NCBI RefSeq assembly: GCF_028682395.1
Contig: NZ_JANHLC010000006.1
Location: 1-64,000, forward strand
Source of the DNA: Pseudomonas putida
GTDB taxonomy: Bacteria > Pseudomonadota > Gammaproteobacteria > Pseudomonadales > Pseudomonadaceae
Direction: 5' to 3'
Length of the DNA stretch: 64,000 nucleotides
Shown: positions 26,597 through 35,236 of the stretch, piece by piece
Position numbering within the stretch: position 1 is the stretch's first letter
Layout: each line of letters opens with the position of its first letter
Made by a program: the position numbers and the translations under genes
The notes under the pieces: model-generated
The model's database searches: none
The model's input: the letters and a program-made list of their open reading frames with translations, nothing else
What the model was told of the DNA's origin: nothing

Positions 26597-27180
26597 GGCA
26601 ACAGGAGATAGAGCGCGCTGACGGCCAATAGCACAGCCATGGTGCGATTGAACAGGCGCATGCCCCGCGGGTTTTCCAGGTAGTGGCGCAGAAAGCTACC
26701 GGCGTACGCCCAGCAGGCAATGGAACTCCAGCACACCACGAAGTACACCGCCGCGAAAAACCATACCAACGGCGCCTCGCCATTGCTGGCAAAGACCCCA
26801 GTCCCGGCCACGCAGGCCATCCAGGCCTTGGGATTGAGCCACTGCATCAGCGCACCATAGATCATCGACGGGCGCTTGGCCGAGCTCTTGGTATCGACCG
26901 CGCCATTGTCAACGGCCAGCTTGTAGGCCATGAACAGCAAAAAGACGCAGCCGCCCCACTGGATCGCCTGGGTCAGAAACGGCCAGCGCGCCAGCAGTTC
27001 ATGCAGGCCCAGGCCGATCAGCAGCAAGAGCAAGGTAAAACCCAGCGTCGCCCCGGTGACATGCCAGAGGCTGGCGCGCAGGCCATAACGGACACCGCTG
27101 CTCAGGGCCACCACATTGACCGGGCCGGGGGTGATCGAGGTGGCCAGGGCAAAGGCGGCCATGGAAACTAATACGCTCAT
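26593..27180 (-). CDS. LysE/RhtB family exporter
   Basis: A 195-residue inner-membrane amino-acid exporter with the signature SITPGPVNV near residue 15 and WLNPKAWMACVAGTG near residue 113; about six hydrophobic segments. It is a paralog of the exporter at 5400-6014. It converges on the AraC gene with a 4-bp overlap and is a plausible target of that regulator. Substrate unknown. Confidence 0.9.
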   Translation of the reverse strand: MSVLVSMAAFALATSITPGPVNVVALSSGVRYGLRASLWHVTGATLGFTLLLLLIGLGLHELLARWPFLTQAIQWGGCVFLLFMAYKLAVDNGAVDTKSSAKRPSMIYGALMQWLNPKAWMACVAGTGVFASNGEAPLVWFFAAVYFVVCWSSIACWAYAGSFLRHYLENPRGMRLFNRTMAVLLAVSALYLLLP

Positions 27181-27258
27181 GCAGTACCTACTCTTACGTT
27201 CGTGAAGTGAATCCTGAACGCAAGCCTAGGGACCATCGTTTCCTGGGTATTGAAGGAA

Positions 27259-27274
27259 ATGCCCCTAGGGGCAT
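27259..27274. terminator. 16-bp perfect palindrome at the end of the unknown gene
   Basis: ATGCCCCTAGGGGCAT is perfectly self-complementary and overlaps the first base of the leftward TGA stop. Read leftwards it is followed by TTCCTT. It can fold as a six-pair stem with loop CTAG and likely terminates the unknown gene at 27274-28524. Confidence 0.5.
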
Positions 27275-28524
27275 CAGTTTTTGGAGATTTGGATATGCAC
27301 CAGCACACGGTTCAATGCCGCCAGTTCGTCGATATCCAACGCGCCGATAGAGATATCGGCAGGGATTTCGTCATCACTTCTCGGTTGCAATCCCAACTCG
27401 TTGAGCAACGGCTCCATCACCTGTTCACCCAGGCTCAGCGACAACAATTGCTTACCGAGCTGATCACCCCGGGAGAGGTATGAATGCACTCTGGCAAAAT
27501 CAAAAATTCGGTAAGCTTTATCGGCCAGAAAATCATTCAGGCGCAGTTTGATTGCGACTTTCTGGGTTGGCGTCAATGTCCCCAATAGTGACTGGACAGC
27601 GGTTGCAAAATGTTTGTCTTGCGATATGAATGTCTGAACGCCCCTCCTCTGCTCCGCAATTCCCCCGGCGAACGCTACAACCCCATCCAAAAATACCGCA
27701 AGCGCGTCGCCTTTCTCGAGGAAATACTGGCCGTCACCTATGGCCGTCAATACTTCCTTCAAGGGCAGCGATCGATAACATGTCGCAACGTCTTTTGTCG
27801 CCTTCAACTTGGCGGCCAATTCATCAACGGCTGACGCCCCCTTTTTTTCTTCAGCCACCAGCCATTGAACAGCCTCGGCCGTCAGCTCCCTACCAAACCC
27901 CTCCAGATACAGAGCAGTCAAACCGTTAGCAACGTCGCTCGCACCTTCAGGCGAATGGGTAGCCCTTGGGGCAGTCGCGCGCGCTCTACACTCATCGAAC
28001 AGAGCCTTGAACTTCTGTTTATCAGAAGTACAGCTTTCAGCGTCGCGGGTACTACAAACAAACCATTTGCCAAACGAGTCGAGGGCCTTGAGTAGCCGTT
28101 GGCCCAACGTCTGTTTCTGGCCGAGCACGGATGCAGCCGCGTCAAGCGACTTGACCAGGCTATCCATACGACGGCCATAGAGCGCGTTTTCAGCACCGGC
28201 CAACGCATAGAAACACGGCGGTGCAACCGGCCTACTGCAAAGCGGAACTGTTGGCTCATCAGCACCATTGGCCCCTGTAGTTGATCCACCCGAGCTACGG
28301 AGCAAATGGCTGAACCGCTCGCGCGGAACCATAAAGGGCTGCATTAGAGAAGCCCCCAGACGCTTTAGTACTCTCCCGCGTCTTTCGGCATCCTGCCGCT
28401 TGCCTAAACTGAAGCTATCTTGATGGCTTGCAACCAACCGAGCGCCGGATCTGGTAGAGCTGATAGATGCCATAGGCCCCGGTGAAAACATCGACGCATT
28501 CAAATCTGCAACCTTGTTCGTCAT
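27274..28524 (-). CDS. unrecognised protein A, paralog of the next gene, downstream of a Fur-like site
   Basis: A 416-residue protein I do not recognise. Residues 1-60 are Ser-, Arg- and Ala-rich without a Sec signal or lipobox. Residues 96-180 hold several cysteines. Residues 200-290 and 315-408 align by eye with protein B (28826-29701): YLEGFGR with YLSGYGR, LPLKEVLTAIG with MTLKEVINVFG, DALAVFLDGV with DALAAFVGGM, and DIDELAALNRVL with DDYELAALDRVL. No membrane segment is obvious apart from a short hydrophobic stretch at 280-290. The ATG at 28524 follows GAGGG. Lower G+C than neighbours suggests transfer. It could be a secreted effector or a cytosolic binding protein; undecided. Confidence 0.6.
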   Translation of the reverse strand: MTNKVADLNASMFSPGPMASISSTRSGARLVASHQDSFSLGKRQDAERRGRVLKRLGASLMQPFMVPRERFSHLLRSSGGSTTGANGADEPTVPLCSRPVAPPCFYALAGAENALYGRRMDSLVKSLDAAASVLGQKQTLGQRLLKALDSFGKWFVCSTRDAESCTSDKQKFKALFDECRARATAPRATHSPEGASDVANGLTALYLEGFGRELTAEAVQWLVAEEKKGASAVDELAAKLKATKDVATCYRSLPLKEVLTAIGDGQYFLEKGDALAVFLDGVVAFAGGIAEQRRGVQTFISQDKHFATAVQSLLGTLTPTQKVAIKLRLNDFLADKAYRIFDFARVHSYLSRGDQLGKQLLSLSLGEQVMEPLLNELGLQPRSDDEIPADISIGALDIDELAALNRVLVHIQISKN

Positions 28525-28825
28525 GTTCACGCCCTCATATTTTCAATGGGTTACGCGTGAAATATAGACACTGTGCAAGCGCGATCACTACCGCTCCCTG
28601 TCGCTCTATTGATAATTATTATCATTTAAGGCTGATACTGATTATTCCAATCCAAACTGTAGAAACCGTGCGCCGCTGCTCGCGTCGAGCCAAACCTCAG
28701 CAACGGCAGCACGCTCAGGAAAAGCCTATGTTGAATCCGCCGAGCTCATTGAACTACGAGGCAAGCCTAAATCCCCTTTAGCTTGTTACGGACCCTGCCA
28801 TTGCCTATTTCCGAAAGCACCTCGA
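28525..28825. other. intergenic region between the two unknown paralogs
   Basis: A roughly 300-bp AT-rich gap holding the Fur-like palindrome at 28610-28624 and a possible leftward -10 element TATATT at 28561-28566. No convincing gene was seen. I looked for a PvdS iron-starvation box and a HrpL box and saw neither. Confidence 0.5.
28610..28624. promoter_or_regulatory. Fur-box-like palindrome upstream of unknown protein A
   Basis: TGATAATTATTATCA has perfect 7-bp arms around one central base. The surrounding 19-mer starting at 28611 matches the Fur consensus at 14 of 19 positions by my count. It sits about 85 bp upstream of the protein A start and downstream of the protein B stop, so it would most directly control protein A. 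Confidence 0.65.
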
Positions 28826-29701
28826 TTATCCATCAGACCCTTTCAGCACTCGGTCCAACGCTGCCAGTTCATAGTCATCCATGTCACCCAGACTGACCAT
28901 TTTGATAGAGGGCATAGGCTCCAGGTTCAGGTATTTCCTCAGGGCGTCCAAGACCCGTACCCCAAACCCTAGCTGAGAGAGCTTATCGTCCAGCTTGCTG
29001 TCCCTGGACAACTCAACCTGCTCATAAGCAAAAGTAAAGATGTGCTGCGCTCGCTTGGACATCCCCATCAACAGCCGTGCGCTCAACTGTTCTACTTGAT
29101 CCCCGGTCAGTTCCGTTAAAAATTTCAAAACAAAATTTTCAACGCATGAATCTGGTGCTACTCGCAAACAGTCCTCCCCGTATAGCCCTGCATACTCGCT
29201 GGCAAAACTGTCGGCAAAACTCGTCATACCGCCGACAAAGGCCGCAAGCGCATCGTCCCACGTGGGGAAATCGCCCTCTTTACCGAACACATTGATCACC
29301 TCCTTGAGAGTCATCGCCCGAAGCGTTTCGGCCGTAGCCAATCGCCCGTAACCGGACAAGTATCGCGCATTTAAGCCCATGCGCATTTCACGCCATTCTC
29401 CCCAGGTCACATCGCCTACCGAAGCCTCGGGCTCACGTCCCTTCTCGGCAAGAAATGCCTTATCGAGTCCCACAAGGCCCTGAAGGACCTCACAAGGTAA
29501 GCCCCCCCGCCGCTCCAATATGCCCCCGGCGGCGGCAGACTGCTGCTTCTTTCCCAGACGACGGCTATAACTATCCGTTTCAAGGAACTGCGAGCTGAAA
29601 ACACCGGCTCCCGAGGTTGTATTAAAATTCGTTTCCTTAGATTTAAATACTTCAGCTTCATCAGATGCTCCAAGCGATCTGGAGCAAGCGAATATAGTCA
29701 T
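28826..29701 (-). CDS. unrecognised protein B, paralog of protein A
   Basis: A 291-residue protein without a recognised family. Residues 109-169 and 198-286 align by eye with protein A residues 201-292 and 317-408; B lacks A's long N-terminal region and a roughly 30-residue insertion. A probable shared core is the IFTFA / IFDFA block (B 221-225, A 340-344). No Sec signal, lipobox or clear membrane segment. No strong ribosome site precedes the ATG at 29701, so the start is less certain. Two 60-base lines at 29581-29700 contain 52 G+C of 120, against 43 of 60 at 30841-30900. Confidence 0.6.
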   Translation of the reverse strand: MTIFACSRSLGASDEAEVFKSKETNFNTTSGAGVFSSQFLETDSYSRRLGKKQQSAAAGGILERRGGLPCEVLQGLVGLDKAFLAEKGREPEASVGDVTWGEWREMRMGLNARYLSGYGRLATAETLRAMTLKEVINVFGKEGDFPTWDDALAAFVGGMTSFADSFASEYAGLYGEDCLRVAPDSCVENFVLKFLTELTGDQVEQLSARLLMGMSKRAQHIFTFAYEQVELSRDSKLDDKLSQLGFGVRVLDALRKYLNLEPMPSIKMVSLGDMDDYELAALDRVLKGSDG

Positions 29702-29992
29702 GATGTTTTGCGCCTATAGTGATTTCATTGGTCAAGCAAATCGACCTTAGGCGTTGGGCCACGGCTGGAGCTATCGTCACTTGCCGTGTTTTTTTTAAAC
29801 GCACAGTTGCACTGTGGCGCCAGTATCGCGACCAACCCTCTGGCTATCCCCGCCACCCTCAACCCGTGCTAGGCTCCAGCCCATTGATTTACCTCTACAA
29901 ACACCCTCCACGTAGAGCTCCACACCGCAAGTGAGCGATCATCCGGTGCCCCGCCCTTCACGATTGGCGGCACCGCCCAGAGAGACCCAAGC

Positions 29993-31366
29993 ATGGCCCA
30001 AAGACACGTCATCAATGCCTCGGTGAGCCCCAAGGGCAGCCTGGAGACCCTTTCCCAACGGGAAGTACAACAACTGAGCGAAGCCGGTACCGGCACTACC
30101 TACACCCTCTTTCGCCAGTGCGCCCTGGCCATTCTCAATACCGGCGCCCATGTCGATAACGCCAAGACCATTCTCGACGCCTACCAGGACTTCGAAGTGC
30201 GTATTCACCAGCAGGACCGTGGCGTACGCCTGGAACTGCTCAATGCCCCGGCCGACGCTTTCGTCGATGGCGAGATGATCGCCAGCACCCGGGAAATGCT
30301 GTTCAGCGCCCTGCGCGATATCGTCTACACCGAGAACGAGCTGGACAGCCAGCGCATCGACCTGGACAGCTCCCAGGGCCTGACCGACTACGTCTTCCAC
30401 CTGCTGCGCAACGCCCGCACCCTGCGCCCCGGCGTGGAACCGAAGATGGTGGTGTGCTGGGGCGGCCACTCGATCAGCACCGAGGAATACAAGTACACCA
30501 AGAAAGTCGGCCACGAACTGGGCCTGCGCAAGCTGGACATCTGCACCGGCTGCGGGCCGGGCGTGATGAAGGGGCCAATGAAGGGCGCGACCATTTCCCA
30601 TGCCAAGCAGCGCATGAGCGGCGGGCGTTATCTGGGCCTGACCGAGCCGGGCATCATTGCCGCCGAGGCGCCAAACCCGATCGTTAACGAGCTGGTGATC
30701 CTGCCGGATATCGAGAAACGCCTGGAAGCCTTTGTCCGGGTCGGCCACGGCATCATCATCTTCCCCGGCGGCGCCGGTACTGCCGAAGAGTTCCTCTACC
30801 TGCTGGGCATCCTCATGCACCCGGACAACGAGGGCCTACCCTTCCCGGTTATCCTGACCGGTCCGCGCAGCGCCGCCGCCTACCTGGAGCAGCTGCATGC
30901 CTTTGTCGGTGCCACCCTGGGAGAAGCCGCACAGCGCCATTACCAAATCATTATCGACGACCCGGCCCAGGTGGCACGCGAGATGGTCGATGGGCTCAAG
31001 GCGGTCAAGCAGTTCCGTCGCGAGCGCAACGACGCCTTCCACTTCAACTGGCTGCTCAAGATTGACGAGGGTTTCCAGCACCCGTTCGACCCGACCCACG
31101 CCAATATGGCCAGCCTGGTCCTCAATCACCAGATCCCGCCCCATGAACTGGCGTCCAACTTGCGCCGGGCGTTTTCCGGCATCGTCGCGGGCAACGTCAA
31201 GGACAAGGGCATCCGCCTGATCGAACAACACGGGCCGTACCAGATCCATGGCGATGCCTCGATCATGCAGCCGCTGGATAAACTGCTGAAGGCCTTTGTC
31301 GAACAGCATCGGATGAAACTGCCCGGTGGCGCTGCCTATGAGCCGTGCTATCGCGTGGTGACCTGA
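29993..31366 (+). CDS. ppnN: nucleotide 5'-monophosphate nucleosidase PpnN
   Basis: A 457-residue cytosolic enzyme splitting purine and pyrimidine nucleoside monophosphates to base and ribose 5-phosphate. The LOG-family core includes VVCWGGHSISTEEY, CTGCGPGVMKGPMKGA and the catalytic FPGGAGTAEEF near residue 260. N- and C-terminal extensions match YgdH/PpnN, the (p)ppGpp-regulated form in E. coli. It is monocistronic and followed by a strong hairpin. Confidence 0.92.
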   Translation: MAQRHVINASVSPKGSLETLSQREVQQLSEAGTGTTYTLFRQCALAILNTGAHVDNAKTILDAYQDFEVRIHQQDRGVRLELLNAPADAFVDGEMIASTREMLFSALRDIVYTENELDSQRIDLDSSQGLTDYVFHLLRNARTLRPGVEPKMVVCWGGHSISTEEYKYTKKVGHELGLRKLDICTGCGPGVMKGPMKGATISHAKQRMSGGRYLGLTEPGIIAAEAPNPIVNELVILPDIEKRLEAFVRVGHGIIIFPGGAGTAEEFLYLLGILMHPDNEGLPFPVILTGPRSAAAYLEQLHAFVGATLGEAAQRHYQIIIDDPAQVAREMVDGLKAVKQFRRERNDAFHFNWLLKIDEGFQHPFDPTHANMASLVLNHQIPPHELASNLRRAFSGIVAGNVKDKGIRLIEQHGPYQIHGDASIMQPLDKLLKAFVEQHRMKLPGGAAYEPCYRVVT

Positions 31367-31440
31367 AGGCAGCCGAAGACCGCCCACAAACCCGAAGGGC
31401 GGGCCGAGCGACGAAAAACAGAGGGGTTTGACACGACACC

Positions 31441-31466
31441 GCGCCGCGCCCTGGAGGGCGCGGCGC
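31441..31466. terminator. strong hairpin between convergent ppnN and fabV
   Basis: GCGCCGCGCCC pairs perfectly with GGGCGCGGCGC around a four-base TGGA loop. It lies between the two converging stop codons and probably serves as a terminator for both. No long T-run is present. Confidence 0.65.
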
Positions 31467-31477
31467 AGTGCGTAGGA

Positions 31478-32674
31478 TCAGGCCTGGATCAGGTTGCTGA
31501 TCTTGACGTCAGGGCTGACGTCGGCGTCGTAGTCGACACCCGGTACTTCAAAGCCGAACAGGCGCAGGAACTCGGCCTTGTAGCCGGCAAAGTCGGTCAT
31601 CTCGTAGAGATTCTCGTTGCTGACCTGGTCCCAGAGCTGCTTGACGCGTTCCTGGACTTCAGGCGCCAGTTCCTTGTAGTCCGCACGCAGGCGGCCTTCA
31701 TCGTCCATGCACGGCGGCTGGCCGTAGAGGCTGTCCTTGTAGAGCGCATAAACCTGCTCGATGCAGCCTTCGTGGGTGCCCTGCTCCTTCATCACCTTGA
31801 ACAGCAGCGACAGGTACAGCGGCATGATCGGGATGGCCGAACTGGCCTGGGTGACCACGGCCTTGAGTACCGAAACCCGCGCGTCGCCGCCCAGGTCGGC
31901 CAGGCTGGCGCGAATATCCAGAACCTTTTCATCGAGGTCTTTCTTGGCCGCACCGATGGAACCGTTCCAGTAGATATCGTGCGTCAGTTTTTCGCCCAGG
32001 TAGGTGAACGCGGTGGTTTTCGCGCCTTCGGCCAGGACACCGGCCTCATGCAGGGCATCGATCCACATCTGCCAGTCTTCGCCACCCATCACGGCTACGG
32101 TGCCGTCGATTTCTTCCTGGGTCGCCGGCTGCAAGGTGGTTTCCTTGACCACTTCCTTGTCGGTGTCGACGCCACGCAGGGTGACCGACTTGCCGATCGG
32201 CTTGAGCGTCGAAGTCATCACTTCGCCCGTTTTCGGGTGAGTACGGCGCGGCGCCGCCAGGCTGTAAACCACCAGGTCGATCTTGCCCAGGTCCTGCTTG
32301 ATGGTTTCGATGGTCTTGCGCTTGACCTCATCGGAGAAGGCGTCGCCATTGATGCTCTTGGCGTAGAGACCTGCCGCTTCGGCATAGTCATGGAACGCCG
32401 CGCTGTTGTACCAGCCCGCGGTACCCAGCTTGCCTTCGTCGCCTTCACGCTCGAAGAACACACCCAGGGTGTTGGCGCCACAGCCGAACGCGGCGGTGAT
32501 CCGCGCTGCCAGGCCATAGCCGGTGGAAGCGCCGAGGACCAGGACATTCTTCGGCCCGTCGGTGATCTTGCCCTGAGCGGTGACATAGTCGATCTGGTTC
32601 TTGACGTTGGCGGCACAGCCAACCGGGTGAGTCGTCACACAGATAAAACCACGAACGCGCGGTTTGATGATCAT
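31478..32674 (-). CDS. fabV: enoyl-ACP reductase FabV
   Basis: A 398-residue NADH-dependent trans-2-enoyl-ACP/CoA reductase, the triclosan-tolerant isozyme of fatty-acid elongation. It begins [20 protein letters not shown], with the nucleotide-binding block [16 protein letters not shown] near residue 48. The catalytic Tyr-(x8)-Lys reads [10 protein letters not shown] near residue 235. Start ATG 32674 follows GAGAGG; a GTG directly upstream is possible. The gene stands alone. Confidence 0.94.
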   Translation of the reverse strand: MIIKPRVRGFICVTTHPVGCAANVKNQIDYVTAQGKITDGPKNVLVLGASTGYGLAARITAAFGCGANTLGVFFEREGDEGKLGTAGWYNSAAFHDYAEAAGLYAKSINGDAFSDEVKRKTIETIKQDLGKIDLVVYSLAAPRRTHPKTGEVMTSTLKPIGKSVTLRGVDTDKEVVKETTLQPATQEEIDGTVAVMGGEDWQMWIDALHEAGVLAEGAKTTAFTYLGEKLTHDIYWNGSIGAAKKDLDEKVLDIRASLADLGGDARVSVLKAVVTQASSAIPIMPLYLSLLFKVMKEQGTHEGCIEQVYALYKDSLYGQPPCMDDEGRLRADYKELAPEVQERVKQLWDQVSNENLYEMTDFAGYKAEFLRLFGFEVPGVDYDADVSPDVKISNLIQA

Positions 32675-32813
32675 CACAAGCCTCTCTTTTCTATATTGCC
32701 TGGGCAGACACAGGCCCTGCCTGTGTCGCGAGTTCTAGTCATAGACGCTCGTAATGCCAAAGCGTCACGGTGAATCGAATACAGCCGGTACAACGGCCGA
32801 AAAATCCTGGGTT

Positions 32814-33578
32814 TCAGCGGGTAGCGACCACGAACAACCGGGGAAACGGCAGCAACACCGTTCCATCGGCCAGTGCCGGGTAGGCCTGGCTGACAGCGGC
32901 CAGGTAACGCTCAAGGAACGCCGCCTGCTCATCCGCCTCCAATGGCCCGAGGAACGGGCGCAGCGCCGAGCCCTTGAACCACTCCACCACCGCCGCGTGG
33001 CCCGCGGCCAAGGGATGGTGGTAGGTCGTGCGCCACACATCCACCGCCTGACAGTGCGGCTTGAGCAACGCGTAGTAAAAACTCGCCGAATGCCGTGGCG
33101 GGTGCCGCACCGTGCCGATCTTCGCCGCCCACGGCCCTTGCGCCGCCACTTCGCGGGCCAGTTGATGGGCCGGCTCTTGCAAATTGTCCGGTGTCTGCAC
33201 CGCCAGGCTACCGCCGGGGGCCAGTTTACCCGCCAGCCGCGGATAAAGCGCGGCATGATCGGGCAGCCATTGCAACGAAGCATTGGCCAGGATCACGTCG
33301 AAAGTCTGGGCGGGGTCCCAGGTCGCAATATCCGCCAGCTCGACCCTGAGCTGGGGCAGACGCTCGCGCGCGCTGGCCAGCATGTCCTCGGAGCTGTCGA
33401 TGGCACTGATCCGTGCCTGGGGAAAACGCTCCACCAGTGCTTCGGTGGAGTTGCCCGGACCGCAGCCCAGGTCCACCGCTTCGCGCACGTCGCGGGTCGG
33501 GATCGCCGCGAGCAAGTCGCGCACCGGGCGGGTGCGTTCCAATTCAAAGGCTGAGTACTGCCGGGCTGACCAGGTCAT
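32814..33578 (-). CDS. tam: trans-aconitate 2-methyltransferase
   Basis: A 254-residue SAM-dependent methyltransferase. It begins TWSARQYSAFELERTRPVRDLL; motif I is VDLGCGPGNSTEAL near residue 35, then AIDSSEDMLASAR and LANASLQWLPDH. These blocks are close to Tam, which methylates trans-aconitate, a spontaneous product that inhibits aconitase. The ATG at 33578 (MTWSAR) is chosen over an upstream start. Confidence 0.9.
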   Translation of the reverse strand: MTWSARQYSAFELERTRPVRDLLAAIPTRDVREAVDLGCGPGNSTEALVERFPQARISAIDSSEDMLASARERLPQLRVELADIATWDPAQTFDVILANASLQWLPDHAALYPRLAGKLAPGGSLAVQTPDNLQEPAHQLAREVAAQGPWAAKIGTVRHPPRHSASFYYALLKPHCQAVDVWRTTYHHPLAAGHAAVVEWFKGSALRPFLGPLEADEQAAFLERYLAAVSQAYPALADGTVLLPFPRLFVVATR

Positions 33579-33735
33579 GGTTCTAGGCTCTTTGCACGGA
33601 TTGGGGGCTAGAGCGTAGATATTCCAGCGGCGGATGACCACTGCTAAAACACCCGGGCCATGACCTGGCAGGTCATTGAGCGCGCTGGCGAATGCCGTTT
33701 ACCTTGGCCCTTCTTTTTCTGGAGGCAAGTACGTA

Positions 33736-34152
33736 ATGAAGCCATGGCTGTTTGTGCTGTGCTTGAGCTTTTTCCTCGGCCATGAGCTGGATGCCGTCAG
33801 CCAGGCGGAATGGCGCCTGCTCTACGGTTTTCGCGACCTGCCGCCGCTCCTGGCCGAGCGCTGGTTTGTCCTGTTGCATGTGCCGTTGCTGGCCATCGTG
33901 CTCGGAGTCTGCTGGTGCCGCCACCGGGCAACACGCGAATACTCGCGGCAGCTACTGGCCAGCTTCATGCTGCTGCATGCCGGCTTGCACTATCACCTGC
34001 GCGACCATCCGCTCAACAGCTTCGACTCGCTGCCCTCTCAAGCACTGATTGGTGGTAGCGCGCTACTGGGGGCCCTGTACTGGGTGTGCTGCATCAGGAC
34101 AAACAGCCCCCGCGCGGACAACCACACCCGGGCTGCCGCAGGCGAGCTTTAG
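33736..34152 (+). CDS. small integral membrane protein with GHELDAV motif
   Basis: A 138-residue protein with about four hydrophobic segments. The opening KPWLFVLCLSFFLGHELDAVSQAEWRLL and the block LHAGLHYHLRDHPLNSFDS are distinctive, with His and acidic residues at membrane borders. I believe it belongs to a DUF-type family (DUF6713-like) but cannot confirm the name. GGAGG lies upstream of the ATG at 33736. Function unknown. Confidence 0.7.
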   Translation: MKPWLFVLCLSFFLGHELDAVSQAEWRLLYGFRDLPPLLAERWFVLLHVPLLAIVLGVCWCRHRATREYSRQLLASFMLLHAGLHYHLRDHPLNSFDSLPSQALIGGSALLGALYWVCCIRTNSPRADNHTRAAAGEL

Positions 34153-34214
34153 GGATCCATAACCTGTTGTATTCAAGGACGGCTCCCTGGTCACGCGTGG
34201 TGCTGAGCGGATGA

Positions 34215-35042
34215 TCAATCCAGCGTTAGTTCACTGCCTCGTTGGCAGCGCCAGTACGCAATGCATCCAGCGTTGGTGTCGTCACAGTGACAATACGACG
34301 GGGATCCAGAGGCCTGACGCCTGGAGTCCTGTTTAGCGCTTCCAGCGCCAGGCCCCTTCCAACCGATGGTCATCATGAGCTTGGCACAAGCTTCCTGGAG
34401 ATCGGGTCGGTTCAATTTGCTCGACAGCGAATCAGAATTACCGTTGATCGCCAGAGACACACACTCGGAACCGCGATTTTGTGTCCTTTCAAGATCGGCA
34501 TCGTCGCCTTCCTGAGACGTAGCCTCCACACACAGATCACGCCGCGCGATGCCTTCCTCCTGGGCACGCAAAAGATTGACCCGATTGACGTGTGCGTCTG
34601 CCCTATCCATCCGCTTCGACAGCTTGACCAATGCGCCACTGCGGCCCAAAAACGGCGAGCCTTCGCAGCGCACCGTTATCTTTCTGCCGAACTCTATTTG
34701 ATTCACGCTCGCTTCCAGGAACTCCGCCTGTTTGATTTGTAGCAGGGTCATATTCTCCAACCCCCCTTTCCCGATCAAGCGGCTTTGACCCAGACGTTTG
34801 GCGAGATGATGACGAGTTATTTTGAATCCCTTGCCATTACGCAGTCTCGAAAGACTGAAGTCCAAGGGAAAACGGCAGGGGTCATCACGCCGAGCCAAGC
34901 GCACCTGACATGCGGATGTCTTCACGAGCCTGGCATTTTCACCGTGTTCACCGTTTGACTTTGAATTGTCCGACCCCCTTGGGGACACCCATGTGTGCCC
35001 AATACCCTCCGAGGTGAAGAGCCGGCCAAGGAAACCAGACAT
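34215..35042 (-). CDS. unrecognised 275-residue protein
   Basis: No family recognised. The ATG at 35042 follows AGGA with seven bases spacing. Residues ~90-190 are Leu/Glu/Arg-rich and look helical (MTLLQIKQAEFLEASVNQIEF). The C-terminus is Cys- and Gly-rich (PSYCHCDDTNAGCIAYW). No signal peptide or membrane segment is apparent. The upstream gap is AT-rich (24 G+C of 60 at 35101-35160) and carries a GATCAA-AA-TTGATC palindrome at 35106-35119. A 166-residue plus-strand frame overlaps it but looks less protein-like. Confidence 0.45.
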   Translation of the reverse strand: MSGFLGRLFTSEGIGHTWVSPRGSDNSKSNGEHGENARLVKTSACQVRLARRDDPCRFPLDFSLSRLRNGKGFKITRHHLAKRLGQSRLIGKGGLENMTLLQIKQAEFLEASVNQIEFGRKITVRCEGSPFLGRSGALVKLSKRMDRADAHVNRVNLLRAQEEGIARRDLCVEATSQEGDDADLERTQNRGSECVSLAINGNSDSLSSKLNRPDLQEACAKLMMTIGWKGPGAGSAKQDSRRQASGSPSYCHCDDTNAGCIAYWRCQRGSELTLD

Positions 35043-35105
35043 GGCATATCCTGAAAGTACGAGTGATAGAACGCAGTAGGCTAATTGCTCTAGATCATGC
35101 GTTTC

Positions 35106-35119
35106 GATCAAAATTGATC
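35106..35119. promoter_or_regulatory. 14-bp palindrome in the AT-rich divergent gap
   Basis: GATCAAAATTGATC has 6-bp arms around AA and lies between the unknown leftward gene and the rightward methyltransferase. It could be an operator; no regulator gene is adjacent. Confidence 0.35.
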
Positions 35120-35236
35120 CATAGTTTTTAGTCGGTGAATCACTCTCATTTGCCGACCTGCTCTTCACCCAACCAGGGGCCCGATCCTGCGCAATATGGT
35201 TAAATGCCGCCCTTTTCACACCGCCGGCCCCGTTCG

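Noticed and set aside
28525..28720. PvdS or HrpL promoter upstream of the unknown paralog A
   Set aside because: TAAAT is present but no CGT at the right distance, and no GGAACC/CCAC pair was seen.
34242..34742. Plus-strand 166-residue frame as the true gene in this interval
   Set aside because: It lacks a good ribosome site and looks less protein-like than the minus-strand frame, though the minus-strand assignment is itself uncertain.
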